Shown here one piece after another: positions 53,088 to 61,255 of a DNA stretch of 64,000 bases; position 1 is the first letter of the stretch; each line of letters opens with the position of its first letter. Made by a program: the position numbers and the translations under genes. The notes beneath the pieces are model-generated. The model worked only from the letters and a program-made list of their open reading frames with translations. It had not been told where the DNA came from and did no database searches. This DNA comes from DGNJ01 sp002388905 (GTDB lineage Bacteria > Pseudomonadota > Gammaproteobacteria > Pseudomonadales > Porticoccaceae). The DNA lies in contig DAITSJ010000002.1 in assembly GCA_036843405.1 (NCBI GenBank), positions 186,001-250,000 on the forward strand. Reading direction: 5' to 3'.

Positions 53088-53442
53088 AGTGATCCGTCTT
53101 CTAATTAGTCAGGTGGATTCCGGACAGGGCGCCGACGGCTCCCGGGCGGGAGGACCTGTCGGCAACAGGCAAAAGTTTACTGAACTGGCGCCAAGGTTGA
53201 ACGATCAACCGTGACCAATCAAGGCCCTCCGTTCGAAAACCCTGCGACATTTCTTCCCGGCCCGCTTGAACTGCCACTTTCCGGCCGGATGGGCCGGATC
53301 GGATCGACCGCCTGGGGATCGCTTCCCGCGGGTGCAATTGCAAAACAGTCGCATTCCTAGTTCAATAACCACCGTTTCGCACCGGCGCGACGCCGATGCC
53401 ACCGAAAAGACAAGACCGAATCAGGACAGGAAAGACCAGACC
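53088..53442. other. Divergent intergenic region between nrdJa and the flavin reductase gene
   Basis: These 355 bases hold the promoters of both genes. The one clear element is the inverted repeat GGTTGA-ACGA-TCAACC at 53195-53210. I see no B12-box riboswitch, no NrdR-box pair and no correctly spaced FNR site. The plus-strand frame from 53266 is open but does not look like protein before the Met at 53443. Confidence 0.5.
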
Positions 53443-53931
53443 ATGTCAAACGAGAAACAAATCGATCCCCGGGAACTGCGTAACGCCTACGGGACCTTTG
53501 CCACGGGGGTGACCGTTATCACCACCACCACGCCCGAGGGCCGCCGGGAAGCCATTACCGCCAACAGCTTTTCCTCCGTTTCCCTGGACCCGGCATTGCT
53601 GCTGTGGAGCATCGGCCGGGACTCCCGCTCCTTCGATGCATTTAACGGCTGCGATCATTTCGCCATCCATGTCCTGGGCGAAGACCAGCAGGAGTTGTCC
53701 AACCGGTTCGCCTCCAAGGACCTGACCGATAAATTCGCGGGTTTCGACATCGAGGAAGGCATCGCCGGCCTGCCCCTGCTCACCGATTACTGCGCCCGCT
53801 TCCAGTGCTCGATCTACAATCGCTACGAGGGGGGCGACCATATTATCCTGGTTGGTCGTGTGCTCGACTATGACACCCGCGAAAATGATCCCCTGGTTTT
53901 CCATGGCGGCCGCTACCGCCGCATTGCCTGA
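53443..53931 (+). CDS. Flavin reductase-like FMN-binding protein
   Basis: A 162-residue split-barrel flavoprotein of the flavin reductase domain family. Typical start is LRNAYGTFATGVTVITTTTPEG, then ITANSFSSVSLDPALLLWSIGRDSRSF (flavin phosphate contacts), FAIHVLGEDQQELSNRFAS and DHIILVGRVLDYD. Such proteins supply reduced flavin to partner monooxygenases or act as small FMN reductases. The partner is not obvious; the minus-strand lipid-modification operon ends 12 bases away and converges, so no operon link exists. Confidence 0.87.
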   Translation: MSNEKQIDPRELRNAYGTFATGVTVITTTTPEGRREAITANSFSSVSLDPALLLWSIGRDSRSFDAFNGCDHFAIHVLGEDQQELSNRFASKDLTDKFAGFDIEEGIAGLPLLTDYCARFQCSIYNRYEGGDHIILVGRVLDYDTRENDPLVFHGGRYRRIA

Positions 53932-53943
53932 GGCTTGCGGATA

Positions 53944-55218
53944 TCAGACGGTCAAAAGCGAGGGTGAGCGGTCGCGACTCTTGACCAGCACCAACTGAAC
54001 ATCGCCGGTGGCCCGCTCGATGAATCCGCCCTCGCAATAGCACAGGTAGAATTCCCACAGGCGCATGAACTCGGGCGGATAACCCAGTTCCCGGATGGCC
54101 CGGTAGTTGTCGTTGAAGCGCTGCCGCCACCGGCGCAGGGTCTCGGCGTAGTGGGGTCCGATATCCTCCAGATGGAAAAGCCGCAGGTCCGAATGGGCCG
54201 CCATTTTCTGGCACAGGGCCGATACCGAGGGCAGGAATCCGCCGGGAAAGACATAGCGCTGGATAAAATCCACGGAGCCCCGGTAATCGTCATAGAGCGC
54301 GTCGGCAATGGTAATGGACTGCAGCACCATTTTGCCGCCCGGCCGCAGCCGATCCGCGCAGACCCGGAAAAACCGGCCCAGGTTATTCTCCCCCACCGCC
54401 TCGATCATCTCGATGGATACCAGTTTGTCGAACCGGCCCTCCAGGTCTCGGAAATCCCGTTTCAGTACATCAATGCGGTGGTCGAGTCCTGCCTCGCGGA
54501 TGCGTTCCCGGGCCAATTCGTGCTGGGCGTCGGAAATGGTGGTGGTGGTGACCCGGCAACCATAACGGCCGGCGGCATGGATGGCGAAGCTGCCCCAGCC
54601 AGTGCCGATCTCCAGGACATGGTCCTCCGGCCCCAGGTCGAGCTTGCGGCAGATGCGATCGAGCTTCGCCTCCGAAGCCTCCCTCAAACTGCTGTCGGGG
54701 CGCTCGAAAATCCCGCAGGAGTAGGTCAGGGTCTCGTCCAGAAAGAGCCGGAAAAAATCGTTGCCAAGGTCATAGTGGGCCCGGATATTGCGCCGGCTGC
54801 CCCGACGGGTGTTACGATGCATCCGGTGAAAAAGCTTTCGCACGGGATTCATTACCCTCCCGGTCCCGCTGTCGATCTGCTCGAGTACGTGCCGGTTGAG
54901 CAGCATCAGCCGGATCAGGCCGGTCAGGTCGTCACAGCGCCAGTGCCCGCGAATATAGGACTCGGCCGCCCCCAGACTGCCACCGAAGGCCACTTCCGGG
55001 TAGCAGTCGGTATCCACCACGGTCAGGCGAACCCGCAGGGGGCAATCCGGGCTGGCCCGCCCGAAGCACCGGGTCGTGCCGCCCTCCACCCAGTCCAGCT
55101 GGCCCGCTTCCAAACCGGCCAGACGGGTGAAAAGCAACCGGCGGGCGAGCCGGGTCAGCCAGCCGGCCGGCGCGGGACCGGTGCCGATTCTGTTCAAAAC
55201 ATTTTCGGAATCGCTCAT
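53944..55218 (-). CDS. Cyclopropane-fatty-acid-synthase-type SAM methyltransferase (operon copy 1)
   Basis: A 424-residue Cfa-family enzyme, full length. A lipid-binding N-terminal domain (about 1-115) is followed by the SAM-binding HVLEIGTGWGSFAIHAAGRYG-like segment (VLEIGTGWGSFAIHA), AHYDLGNDFFRLFLDETLTYSCGIF, and FIQRYVFPGGFLPS near the C-terminus. Cfa enzymes methylate the double bond of unsaturated acyl chains in membrane phospholipids to form cyclopropane or branched products. It is the last gene of the eight-gene operon, starting one base after the DUF1365 stop. The N-domain distinguishes it from the shorter Cfa-like gene at 59198, so the two may do different steps. Confidence 0.9.
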   Translation of the reverse strand: MSDSENVLNRIGTGPAPAGWLTRLARRLLFTRLAGLEAGQLDWVEGGTTRCFGRASPDCPLRVRLTVVDTDCYPEVAFGGSLGAAESYIRGHWRCDDLTGLIRLMLLNRHVLEQIDSGTGRVMNPVRKLFHRMHRNTRRGSRRNIRAHYDLGNDFFRLFLDETLTYSCGIFERPDSSLREASEAKLDRICRKLDLGPEDHVLEIGTGWGSFAIHAAGRYGCRVTTTTISDAQHELARERIREAGLDHRIDVLKRDFRDLEGRFDKLVSIEMIEAVGENNLGRFFRVCADRLRPGGKMVLQSITIADALYDDYRGSVDFIQRYVFPGGFLPSVSALCQKMAAHSDLRLFHLEDIGPHYAETLRRWRQRFNDNYRAIRELGYPPEFMRLWEFYLCYCEGGFIERATGDVQLVLVKSRDRSPSLLTV

Positions 55219-55219
55219 C

Positions 55220-55975
55220 TCATCGCTCTCCGGTACGGGGATGGGAATAAAAGGGGGCACCCTTCAGCCAAAGACGCAGGGCCTGCCAGTGGATGGCGGC
55301 GACGATCTTCAGGCTGGCAAACGGCATGGCCGCAAAGGCGGCCGCCATGGCCCGGGTTGTCGGCCGGCGCCGGCGCAACCTCAGGGCCGCCCGGAACACG
55401 GGCCGCCCCTCCCGGTGGCTGACGATGCCCATGGCCAGCTCCTCGCCCGGCGGCCGGATGGTCCAACGGTAGTCGGTGTCCATGGGCAGGAACGGCGAGA
55501 CATGGAAGTCCTTGCCGTGGCGAAAATGCAGGCTGGATTGCCCCGCCTGGGCGCGGGCATCGAGCAGGTAGCAGTGTTGTTCGCCCCAGGGCGTGTTGTT
55601 GACCTCGGCAATGATCCATTCCGGGTATCGACCGTCCCTGTCGTAACAGAAATAGAAACTCACCGGATTGAACCGATGGGCCATAAAACCCAGCCCGGTA
55701 AGCAGGCGGATGGGCCCGCCACAGGATTCGCCCGTGCGGGCCATAACCAGGTCCCGGACACACTGGTCCAGGGGGCGTTCCGCCGGCCCGAGGTGATCGC
55801 CACGGCGAAAACGGAAAGGGGAAAACCAGCGCCGCGAGGCCCCGGGAACCGCCGCCAGGGCCTTGTCGATATCGGCGATATCGAGCCACGCCATCACCAC
55901 GCGATAGGTGAAGGCATGGGGCCTGGGGCCCGGCCGCTGGTGGCTAACCCGCCCGGCGTACAGCCAGGTGCTCAT
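55220..55975 (-). CDS. DUF1365 family protein
   Basis: A 251-residue protein of the DUF1365 family, whose biochemical function is not established. It starts TWLYAGRVSHQRPGPRPHAFTYRVVMAWLDI, typical of the family, and includes GPIRLLTGLGFMAHRFNPVSFYFCYD and EVNNTPWGEQHCYLLDA. The gene almost always sits between an FAD oxidoreductase and a Cfa-type methyltransferase, as here, implying a joint role in modified fatty-acid formation. Its start overlaps the preceding gene by 32 bases. No signal peptide is seen. Confidence 0.88.
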   Translation of the reverse strand: MSTWLYAGRVSHQRPGPRPHAFTYRVVMAWLDIADIDKALAAVPGASRRWFSPFRFRRGDHLGPAERPLDQCVRDLVMARTGESCGGPIRLLTGLGFMAHRFNPVSFYFCYDRDGRYPEWIIAEVNNTPWGEQHCYLLDARAQAGQSSLHFRHGKDFHVSPFLPMDTDYRWTIRPPGEELAMGIVSHREGRPVFRAALRLRRRRPTTRAMAAAFAAMPFASLKIVAAIHWQALRLWLKGAPFYSHPRTGER

Positions 55976-57221
55976 GGCGCTCCTCCCATTGCCGGAAGTG
56001 CTCGACGGCGTCGAGGGCACTGACCACACCGTCTTCATGGAAGCCATTGCGCCAGTAGGCGCCACAGAAAAAACTCCGGTTCACACCATTGATCTCCGCC
56101 TGCCGGCCCTGGGCGGCAACCCCGGCAAGGGTAAAAAGCGGATGATCGTAGGTCATGGCCGCCAGCACCCGGTCGGGCGGGACGCGGTGGTCGCTGTTGA
56201 GAGTGACGCAGAACGCCTCATCGCTGTCCAGAGACTGGAGACGGTTCATGTAGTAGGTGACCGCGGGCCGGACGGTGTCGTCCGCGGACAACCGGAAATT
56301 CCAGCTCGACCAGGCCCGGCGCCGGCGGGGAAGCCGGTCCTCGCCGACATGGAGCACGGCGCTGTTGCGCTGGTAGGGAATGGCACCCAGCACCGACTTT
56401 TCCGCGACATCGGCATCATCGAGCAGGGCCAGGGCCTGATCGCTGTGACAGGCGAAAACAACCGCATCGAACTTTTCCGGACCGGCGCTGGATTCCAGTT
56501 CCACCCGGTCGGGATAACGGCGTATCCGTGTGACCGGGGTGGCCAGTCGGATCCGCTCCCGAAAGGGCGCGATCAAAGCGTCCACATAGGTTCGGGAGCC
56601 GCCGGGAACCACGAACCAGTTGGGGCGACCGGCAGTGTCGAGCAGACCGTGGTTGTCGAAAAAACGCACGAAAAAGCGTGCCGGAAAAGCCAGCATTTCG
56701 GCCACGTCCGTGGACCAGATGGCGGCGCCCATGGGCAGCAGGTAGCGGTCGATGAAATACCGGCCGTAACCGCCATCCCGCAAGTATTCCCCGAGGGTGA
56801 TACTTTCCTCTCCGCCATCGAGCAGCCGCCGGGATTCGCGGTTGAAGCGCAGGATATCCCGGATCAGGCCATAGAAACGGGGATTCACCAGGTTGCGGCG
56901 CTGGGCGAAGAGGCCGTTCAGGTTGCTGCCGCAGTACTCGAAGCCGGTGCGTTCGCAGTGCACGCTGAAACTCATCTCGGTGGGTTGGGCGGCCACCCCC
57001 AGTTCGCGCAGCAATGCGGTGAAGCGGGGGTAGGTCCTGTCGTTGAAGACGATGAACCCCGAGTCGACATTGAAGACCCGGCCATGACGCTCGATACGGT
57101 GGGTGTGGGTATGGCCACCCACGTAATCGTTGGCCTCGAAGACGGTGATATCGTGGTCGCGGTGCAGGCGCCGGGCGACCACGTTGCCGGCAATGCCGGT
57201 ACCGATAATGGCAATTTTCAC
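55944..57221 (-). CDS. FAD-dependent oxidoreductase (amine oxidase-like)
   Basis: A 425-residue flavoenzyme. The dinucleotide-binding motif is IAIIGTGIAGNVVARRL with the downstream Glu in ITVFEANDYVGGHTHTH, and the C-terminal FAD motif is in NRSFFCGAYWRNGFHEDGVVSALDAVEHF. It belongs to the NAD(P)-binding Rossmann/FAD group regularly found with DUF1365 and Cfa genes. A desaturase or oxidase step on an acyl chain is a plausible but unproven role. The ATG at 57221 overlaps the stop of the DUF6134-like gene. Confidence 0.88.
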   Translation of the reverse strand: MKIAIIGTGIAGNVVARRLHRDHDITVFEANDYVGGHTHTHRIERHGRVFNVDSGFIVFNDRTYPRFTALLRELGVAAQPTEMSFSVHCERTGFEYCGSNLNGLFAQRRNLVNPRFYGLIRDILRFNRESRRLLDGGEESITLGEYLRDGGYGRYFIDRYLLPMGAAIWSTDVAEMLAFPARFFVRFFDNHGLLDTAGRPNWFVVPGGSRTYVDALIAPFRERIRLATPVTRIRRYPDRVELESSAGPEKFDAVVFACHSDQALALLDDADVAEKSVLGAIPYQRNSAVLHVGEDRLPRRRRAWSSWNFRLSADDTVRPAVTYYMNRLQSLDSDEAFCVTLNSDHRVPPDRVLAAMTYDHPLFTLAGVAAQGRQAEINGVNRSFFCGAYWRNGFHEDGVVSALDAVEHFRQWEERHEHLAVRRAG

Positions 57222-57877
57222 TGGCCTTCCTCCGGGTTGGCGGCGTTGTCGTCGCGCCGGTAGACAAGAAGCCTGTCGCCCGCCACCGGCGAACGCAGGC
57301 CCAGCCAGTCGTCATTGCCGCCATACCACAGATCGATATGGCTGTCGGGCAGGAGCAGCCGCACAGCCCGGGCCGGGGTTTCACGCCAGGGCAGCGAATC
57401 CGGGCCCCGTTGCCGGTAATCCACCGGCTGGAGTTCCCCCGTCTGGGCATTGAGCAGGGCATCGGTGTCGAGCAGACGGGGGCGCCAGTAGGCGAAACTG
57501 CGAACGCAGTCCCGCTCGATCACCCGCGAGCGGTCGTTGACGATCAGCCGCAGGCCGTCGCCGGTGCTGCTACCGGTGACCCGGTAGATGTCCCCGTCGT
57601 CGTCTGTTCGCGCATCGATGCCAACCAGGCAACCGCCCTGCCAGCGTTCCTCGGAACGGTGCTGGTAGCGATAGGCCGTAAAGAACAGGAAACTCACTTT
57701 GTAACTGGCCTCGCTGATCACCCGGTGGCTGCCGCCATCGCCGGGCGTCAGGATAAAACGGTGGTAACCGATTTCCCGGTCATCCAGGAACACCCTGAAA
57801 TGCATGGTCTCGCTTTCCGAAGCGAGGGTGTACAGGGGCGCCAGCACTAACAGGGCGGCGATCATCTGCCTTATCAT
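57218..57877 (-). CDS. DUF6134-like secreted protein
   Basis: A 219-residue protein with an N-terminal signal sequence (IRQMIAALLVLAPLYTLASES, cut near residue 19) and a predicted beta-rich body (FRVFLDDREIGYHRFILTPGDGG onward). I recognise it only as resembling the uncharacterised DUF6134 group often encoded with DUF1295 and Cfa genes. Two Cys, at about residues 83 and 124, could pair in the periplasm. A lipid-binding or carrier role would fit the operon, but nothing in the sequence proves it. Confidence 0.65.
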   Translation of the reverse strand: MIRQMIAALLVLAPLYTLASESETMHFRVFLDDREIGYHRFILTPGDGGSHRVISEASYKVSFLFFTAYRYQHRSEERWQGGCLVGIDARTDDDGDIYRVTGSSTGDGLRLIVNDRSRVIERDCVRSFAYWRPRLLDTDALLNAQTGELQPVDYRQRGPDSLPWRETPARAVRLLLPDSHIDLWYGGNDDWLGLRSPVAGDRLLVYRRDDNAANPEEGQ

Positions 57878-57880
57878 GGT

Positions 57881-58666
57881 CTAACCCTCCTCCCCTGCCG
57901 GGGAATTCCGGGGCGGGCCGGGAATAAAGGCCGGGGTTTCCCGGATATAGCGGCGGTAACCCGGGCGCCGTTCGGCAATGTCCTTTTCCAGGAGCACCAC
58001 GCCGGACACCCGGAGCAGAAGTACGGTCATCAACAGCGGCGACACCAGTGTCCACCAGGCACCGGCGGACGCCGCCACCAGGAATATGCCCCACCAGAAA
58101 CAACATTCGCCGAAATAATTGGGGTGCCGGCTGTAGCGCCAGAGCCCCGTGTCCAGCACCCGACCCCGGTTATCGGGATTGCGGCTGAACCGGTCCAACT
58201 GCCGGTCGGCCACGGTTTCGACGATAAACCCCAGGGCGGCCAGGAGGCATCCCGCCACGCTTAAGGCGCCCAAGCCCGGCGACTCCGGCTGGAGGACGCC
58301 GAAAAGCACCCAGCTGGCAACCCAGGCGAGCACCGCCTGGAGAACGAAAACCAGGAAGAAACTCTTCCACCAGAAGCCCGGTGAATTCCGTGCCCGGATG
58401 GCCCGGTAACGGCGATCCTCCGGGGCGCCCAGGTTGCGCCGCGCCAGATGGATGGCAAGTCGCAGGGCCCAGGCCACCACCAGCACCATCACCAGCCACT
58501 GGACGGGACCGGCCCCGGTGACCGGAAACCAGATGACCGCGGCCATCAAAAACAGCAGCGGCCAGACGATGTCCACGAGCCCGGCGTTGTGACGATAGAC
58601 ACTGAGCAACCACACCAGGGTCGCCACCACCAGGTTGGCAATCAGGGGTTCGAGAAAAGCAATCAT
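57881..58666 (-). CDS. DUF1295 family membrane protein (steroid 5-alpha-reductase-like)
   Basis: A 261-residue protein with about six or seven membrane helices. Its C-terminal half has the family signature: DTGLWRYSRHPNYFGECCFWWGIFL and LLEKDIAERRPGYRRYIRETPAFIP, shared with isoprenylcysteine methyltransferases and 5-alpha-reductases. That half binds NADPH or SAM in characterised relatives. In this operon it is a candidate acyl-chain reductase, by inference only. The start at 58666 overlaps the DUF2878 stop by ATGA. Confidence 0.85.
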   Translation of the reverse strand: MIAFLEPLIANLVVATLVWLLSVYRHNAGLVDIVWPLLFLMAAVIWFPVTGAGPVQWLVMVLVVAWALRLAIHLARRNLGAPEDRRYRAIRARNSPGFWWKSFFLVFVLQAVLAWVASWVLFGVLQPESPGLGALSVAGCLLAALGFIVETVADRQLDRFSRNPDNRGRVLDTGLWRYSRHPNYFGECCFWWGIFLVAASAGAWWTLVSPLLMTVLLLRVSGVVLLEKDIAERRPGYRRYIRETPAFIPGPPRNSPAGEEG

Positions 58667-59205
58667 AGGGAGTACCCCGATTTGTGGTGCCGGCAGGCTT
58701 CCACCAACTCCCGAAGCCGGCGTGCCGTGTACACACTGGCAGGTGTCAATACCAGCCAGCCACCTGCCAGCAGGATCAGCATCGCCCCCGGCTCCAGAAA
58801 GACCGCCGCACCCAGTTTCTCCCCGGCAAAAAAGGCAAGGGGCCCGCCGGCGGCGCCGAACAGTGCCGCCAGCAGCCACCGACCCTGGAGCCAACGCAGG
58901 GAATGATTGAGTGTCGTGGCAAAATTGGCCCAGAGACAGGCCAGCCACAGGGGCGCCCATTGCCCGCCGCCATCACCGTAGGCGATCCAGCCCGTGGCCA
59001 GCACAAGGGTCTCCCAGAGCCAGCCAACCACGGCCAGAGCCGCCAGCAGGAGCAGCTCCGGGATGGGATTGCGTACCCACATCAGGTGCAGGGCAAAGAC
59101 GGCAATGGCTATCAGGTAGGCGAACAGCATCTGGTCGGCGGCAACATTGAGAACAATACCGAACCAGCCCACCTGGAACTGGATAAAGTTCCAGATACTA
59201 GCCAT
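58663..59205 (-). CDS. DUF2878 family membrane protein
   Basis: A 180-residue protein with about five helices: WNFIQFQVGWFGIVLNVAA at the N-terminus, then LFAYLIAIAVFALHLMWV, LLLLAALAVVGWLWETLVLATGW, WLACLWANFATTLNHSLRWL and LLAGGWLVLTPASVYTA. The family is uncharacterised. Its Trp-rich helices and the LNHSL motif are typical for DUF2878. The start at 59205 overlaps the Cfa-like gene by 8 bases. Confidence 0.8.
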   Translation of the reverse strand: MASIWNFIQFQVGWFGIVLNVAADQMLFAYLIAIAVFALHLMWVRNPIPELLLLAALAVVGWLWETLVLATGWIAYGDGGGQWAPLWLACLWANFATTLNHSLRWLQGRWLLAALFGAAGGPLAFFAGEKLGAAVFLEPGAMLILLAGGWLVLTPASVYTARRLRELVEACRHHKSGYSL

Positions 59206-60292
59206 GATGATCCTCCCCGGCGTCACCCGTATCGTGCCCCTGCCGGAACAGGTAATGCCCCACATACCAGGTATTGCCGCCGTCGAAACGGAACAATTCC
59301 GCACAGGCCAGGAAAAACAGGCGCCAGCGCACGAACCAGGTGGCCGCCTCGTTGCCGTAGACGCGGTCGAAGATGGGCATCACCGCATCGCGCCGGCTGT
59401 CCATCCGCTGGAGCCACGCTTCCAGGGAGCGGGCATAGTGATTGCCGTTCCAGGCCCAGTGATTCTCCAGTTTAAGGTGCTCCTGAAAGTGGAGAGGGAG
59501 GTCGGCGCTGGGCATGAGTCCGCCGGTGAAGAAGTAACGGGCCATCCAGTCGGCGCTGTCCCCGGTTTCGAAAAAATAGGGGGCGGACCGATGACAGAAG
59601 ATATGCATAAAGAAGCGTCCATCCGGCTCCAGCCACCGGGATACCCGCCGGAACAACTGGCGCCAGTTGCGCATGTGCTCGAACATCTCCACCGACAGGA
59701 TGCGGTCGTAGCGGACCGGACTGGTGAACGTGTTCATATCGGCAGTGAGTACCTGGATATTGGCCAGGCCCAGCCTTGCCGCCTCGGCCTCGATATGGAG
59801 GCGCTGGGAGCGGGAGTTGGAAACCGCGGTAACGCGGGCCCCGGGGTACCGTTCCGCCAGCCAGAGGCTGAGCGACCCCCAGCCACAGCCCATATCCAGA
59901 ATATGCTGGCCGTCGGCAACGCCCGCCCGCTCGCAGGTAATGGCCAGGGCCGCCTCTTCCGCCGCCTCAAGGGTTTCGACCCCAGCCGGCCAATAGGAGC
60001 CGCTGTACTTTTGGCGGGGACCCAGCACCCACCGATAAAAATCGGCGGGCACCTCGTAGTGTTGCCGGTTGGCGGCCTCCGGCTGCACCGCCACCGCCGA
60101 CAGGTCCATGGCTCGCAGGAATTGACGCTTCTGTTCGGCCAGGGCCTCGCAGTCTCCGGGCGCCAGGGAGGCCAAACGTTGGCGCAGCAACTGCCGGATA
60201 CCGAAGCGCAGGACGGGGTCCGGAACCCGGCCGGACTCGGCCAGGTCGATGAGCGTCGATGTGGGCATGACCCGTTCCATTGGAGTTTCCAT
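59198..60292 (-). CDS. Cyclopropane-fatty-acid-synthase-type SAM methyltransferase (operon copy 2)
   Basis: A 364-residue Cfa-family enzyme without the full N-terminal domain of the other copy. The SAM site is HILDMGCGWGSLSLWLAERYP; RQHYEVPADFYRWVLGPRQKYSGSYW matches the family's substrate-entry region; VEMFEHMRNWRQLFRRVSRWL follows. This shorter form is the one usually found directly after light-responsive MerR regulators. It starts 2 bases after the regulator stop, so it is the first regulated structural gene. Confidence 0.9.
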   Translation of the reverse strand: METPMERVMPTSTLIDLAESGRVPDPVLRFGIRQLLRQRLASLAPGDCEALAEQKRQFLRAMDLSAVAVQPEAANRQHYEVPADFYRWVLGPRQKYSGSYWPAGVETLEAAEEAALAITCERAGVADGQHILDMGCGWGSLSLWLAERYPGARVTAVSNSRSQRLHIEAEAARLGLANIQVLTADMNTFTSPVRYDRILSVEMFEHMRNWRQLFRRVSRWLEPDGRFFMHIFCHRSAPYFFETGDSADWMARYFFTGGLMPSADLPLHFQEHLKLENHWAWNGNHYARSLEAWLQRMDSRRDAVMPIFDRVYGNEAATWFVRWRLFFLACAELFRFDGGNTWYVGHYLFRQGHDTGDAGEDHHG

Positions 60293-60294
60293 GA

Positions 60295-61224
60295 TTACCG
60301 CTCCTCACTGATATGGCGGTACACCGCTTCGACGCCGGCGACCAGTTCGCTGCCCACGCTAATTGCACCGGCCGCCGCCAGCGCGTCGCCACTGTCAACG
60401 GCTCCGCGACCACCCACCAGGACCGGCACTGAAACGGCGGCCACCAGCTGGCGCACGTCCCGCTCCACCACCTGCCAGCCCGGTGTTACGGTACTCGACA
60501 GGACAATGCCCCGGGCCCGGGTCCGGGAAACCACCTTGGGCAGTTCCGATAGCGGCATATCGCCTCCCAGGAGAACCGGGTCGAGTCCCCTGGCGCGGGC
60601 CACCAGCGCGAAAAAAAGCAGGCCGTACTCGTGCTGTTCGCCGGGCAGGCAGGCGCCCACCACGCGCAGTCCTCCCACCGGCGCTTCCCCGTGATGCCAG
60701 CGCGAACCCAGTTTGTTGCGGATATACAGGCTGAAAAAGTGTTCCTCGGCGACCACGGAATGGCCGCGCTCCCAGCGCTCGCCCATGTCGCGCAGGAGGG
60801 GAATGATCAGTTCCTCGGTCACCCGGCCTATGGGGTAATTGGCAAGAGCCTCGTTGTACAGGTTGTCCAACCTGACCTCGTCGAAAGCCTCCACGGCCTC
60901 GACCATGGCCTGCCGAAGTTGCTCCCACGTCCCGCCCTCGCCCGGCTCCGCAGCGGACTGCGGGCGGCCGGCGTCGAGGACATCGCCGACCCGGCTGACG
61001 GGAATACCGGAATCGAGCAGGGCCAGTACCCGCCGTATCAGGGCAATGTGCTCGACGCTGTAAAGACGATGACCCTTGGGTGTACGATGGGGGCGCAGGA
61101 AGCCATACCGGCGCTCCCAGGCCCGCAGGGTCACCGGTGCCACCCCCGTGGCCTCGGCCACCACACTGATGGGGAACAGATCCTGGCTGTCCCGGACATC
61201 GACAACGGTATTTTGATTGGCCAT
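60295..61224 (-). CDS. litR: MerR-family B12-binding light-responsive regulator, CarH/LitR type
   Basis: A 309-residue protein: MerR winged helix (18-75, PISVVAEATGVAPVTLRAWERRYGF), helical B12-capping domain (about 100-180) and a Rossmann-type cobalamin domain (185-305). Photoreceptor marks are complete in two motifs: W151 followed nine residues later by E161-H162, and E196-x-H198-x-x-G201, where H198 would be the lower cobalt ligand. In Thermus CarH, adenosylcobalamin holds a dark tetramer on DNA and light breaks it up. From memory, the light-state upper ligand His next to the Trp is Glu152 here. No ribosome site precedes the ATG, which sits 6 bases from a perfect operator, so the mRNA may be leaderless. 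Confidence 0.88.
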   Translation of the reverse strand: MANQNTVVDVRDSQDLFPISVVAEATGVAPVTLRAWERRYGFLRPHRTPKGHRLYSVEHIALIRRVLALLDSGIPVSRVGDVLDAGRPQSAAEPGEGGTWEQLRQAMVEAVEAFDEVRLDNLYNEALANYPIGRVTEELIIPLLRDMGERWERGHSVVAEEHFFSLYIRNKLGSRWHHGEAPVGGLRVVGACLPGEQHEYGLLFFALVARARGLDPVLLGGDMPLSELPKVVSRTRARGIVLSSTVTPGWQVVERDVRQLVAAVSVPVLVGGRGAVDSGDALAAAGAISVGSELVAGVEAVYRHISEER

Positions 61225-61229
61225 GGGAT

Positions 61230-61255
61230 ATACCTATACAATTCTGTATAGGTAT
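61230..61255 (-). promoter_or_regulatory. Perfect inverted-repeat operator of the CarH/LitR-type regulator
   Basis: Arms ATACCTATACA and TGTATAGGTAT are exact reverse complements around the 4-base spacer ATTC. It begins 6 bases upstream of the regulator start codon, and MerR-type dyads with TATACA/TGTATA cores are expected targets. It overlaps likely -10 hexamers (TATACA, TATAGG), so bound protein would block the operon promoter, giving autoregulation and release by light. No other copy was noticed in this window. Confidence 0.8.

Noticed and set aside
53195..53210. FNR/Anr box
   Set aside because: The TTGA and TCAA arms are 4 bases apart, but the FNR consensus needs 6.
53088..53442. Cobalamin riboswitch upstream of nrdJa
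   Set aside because: No GCCACTG-type B12 box on the minus strand and no matching fold by eye.
55908..57263. 451-codon plus-strand open frame
   Set aside because: Antisense to the FAD oxidoreductase, which has clear FAD motifs.
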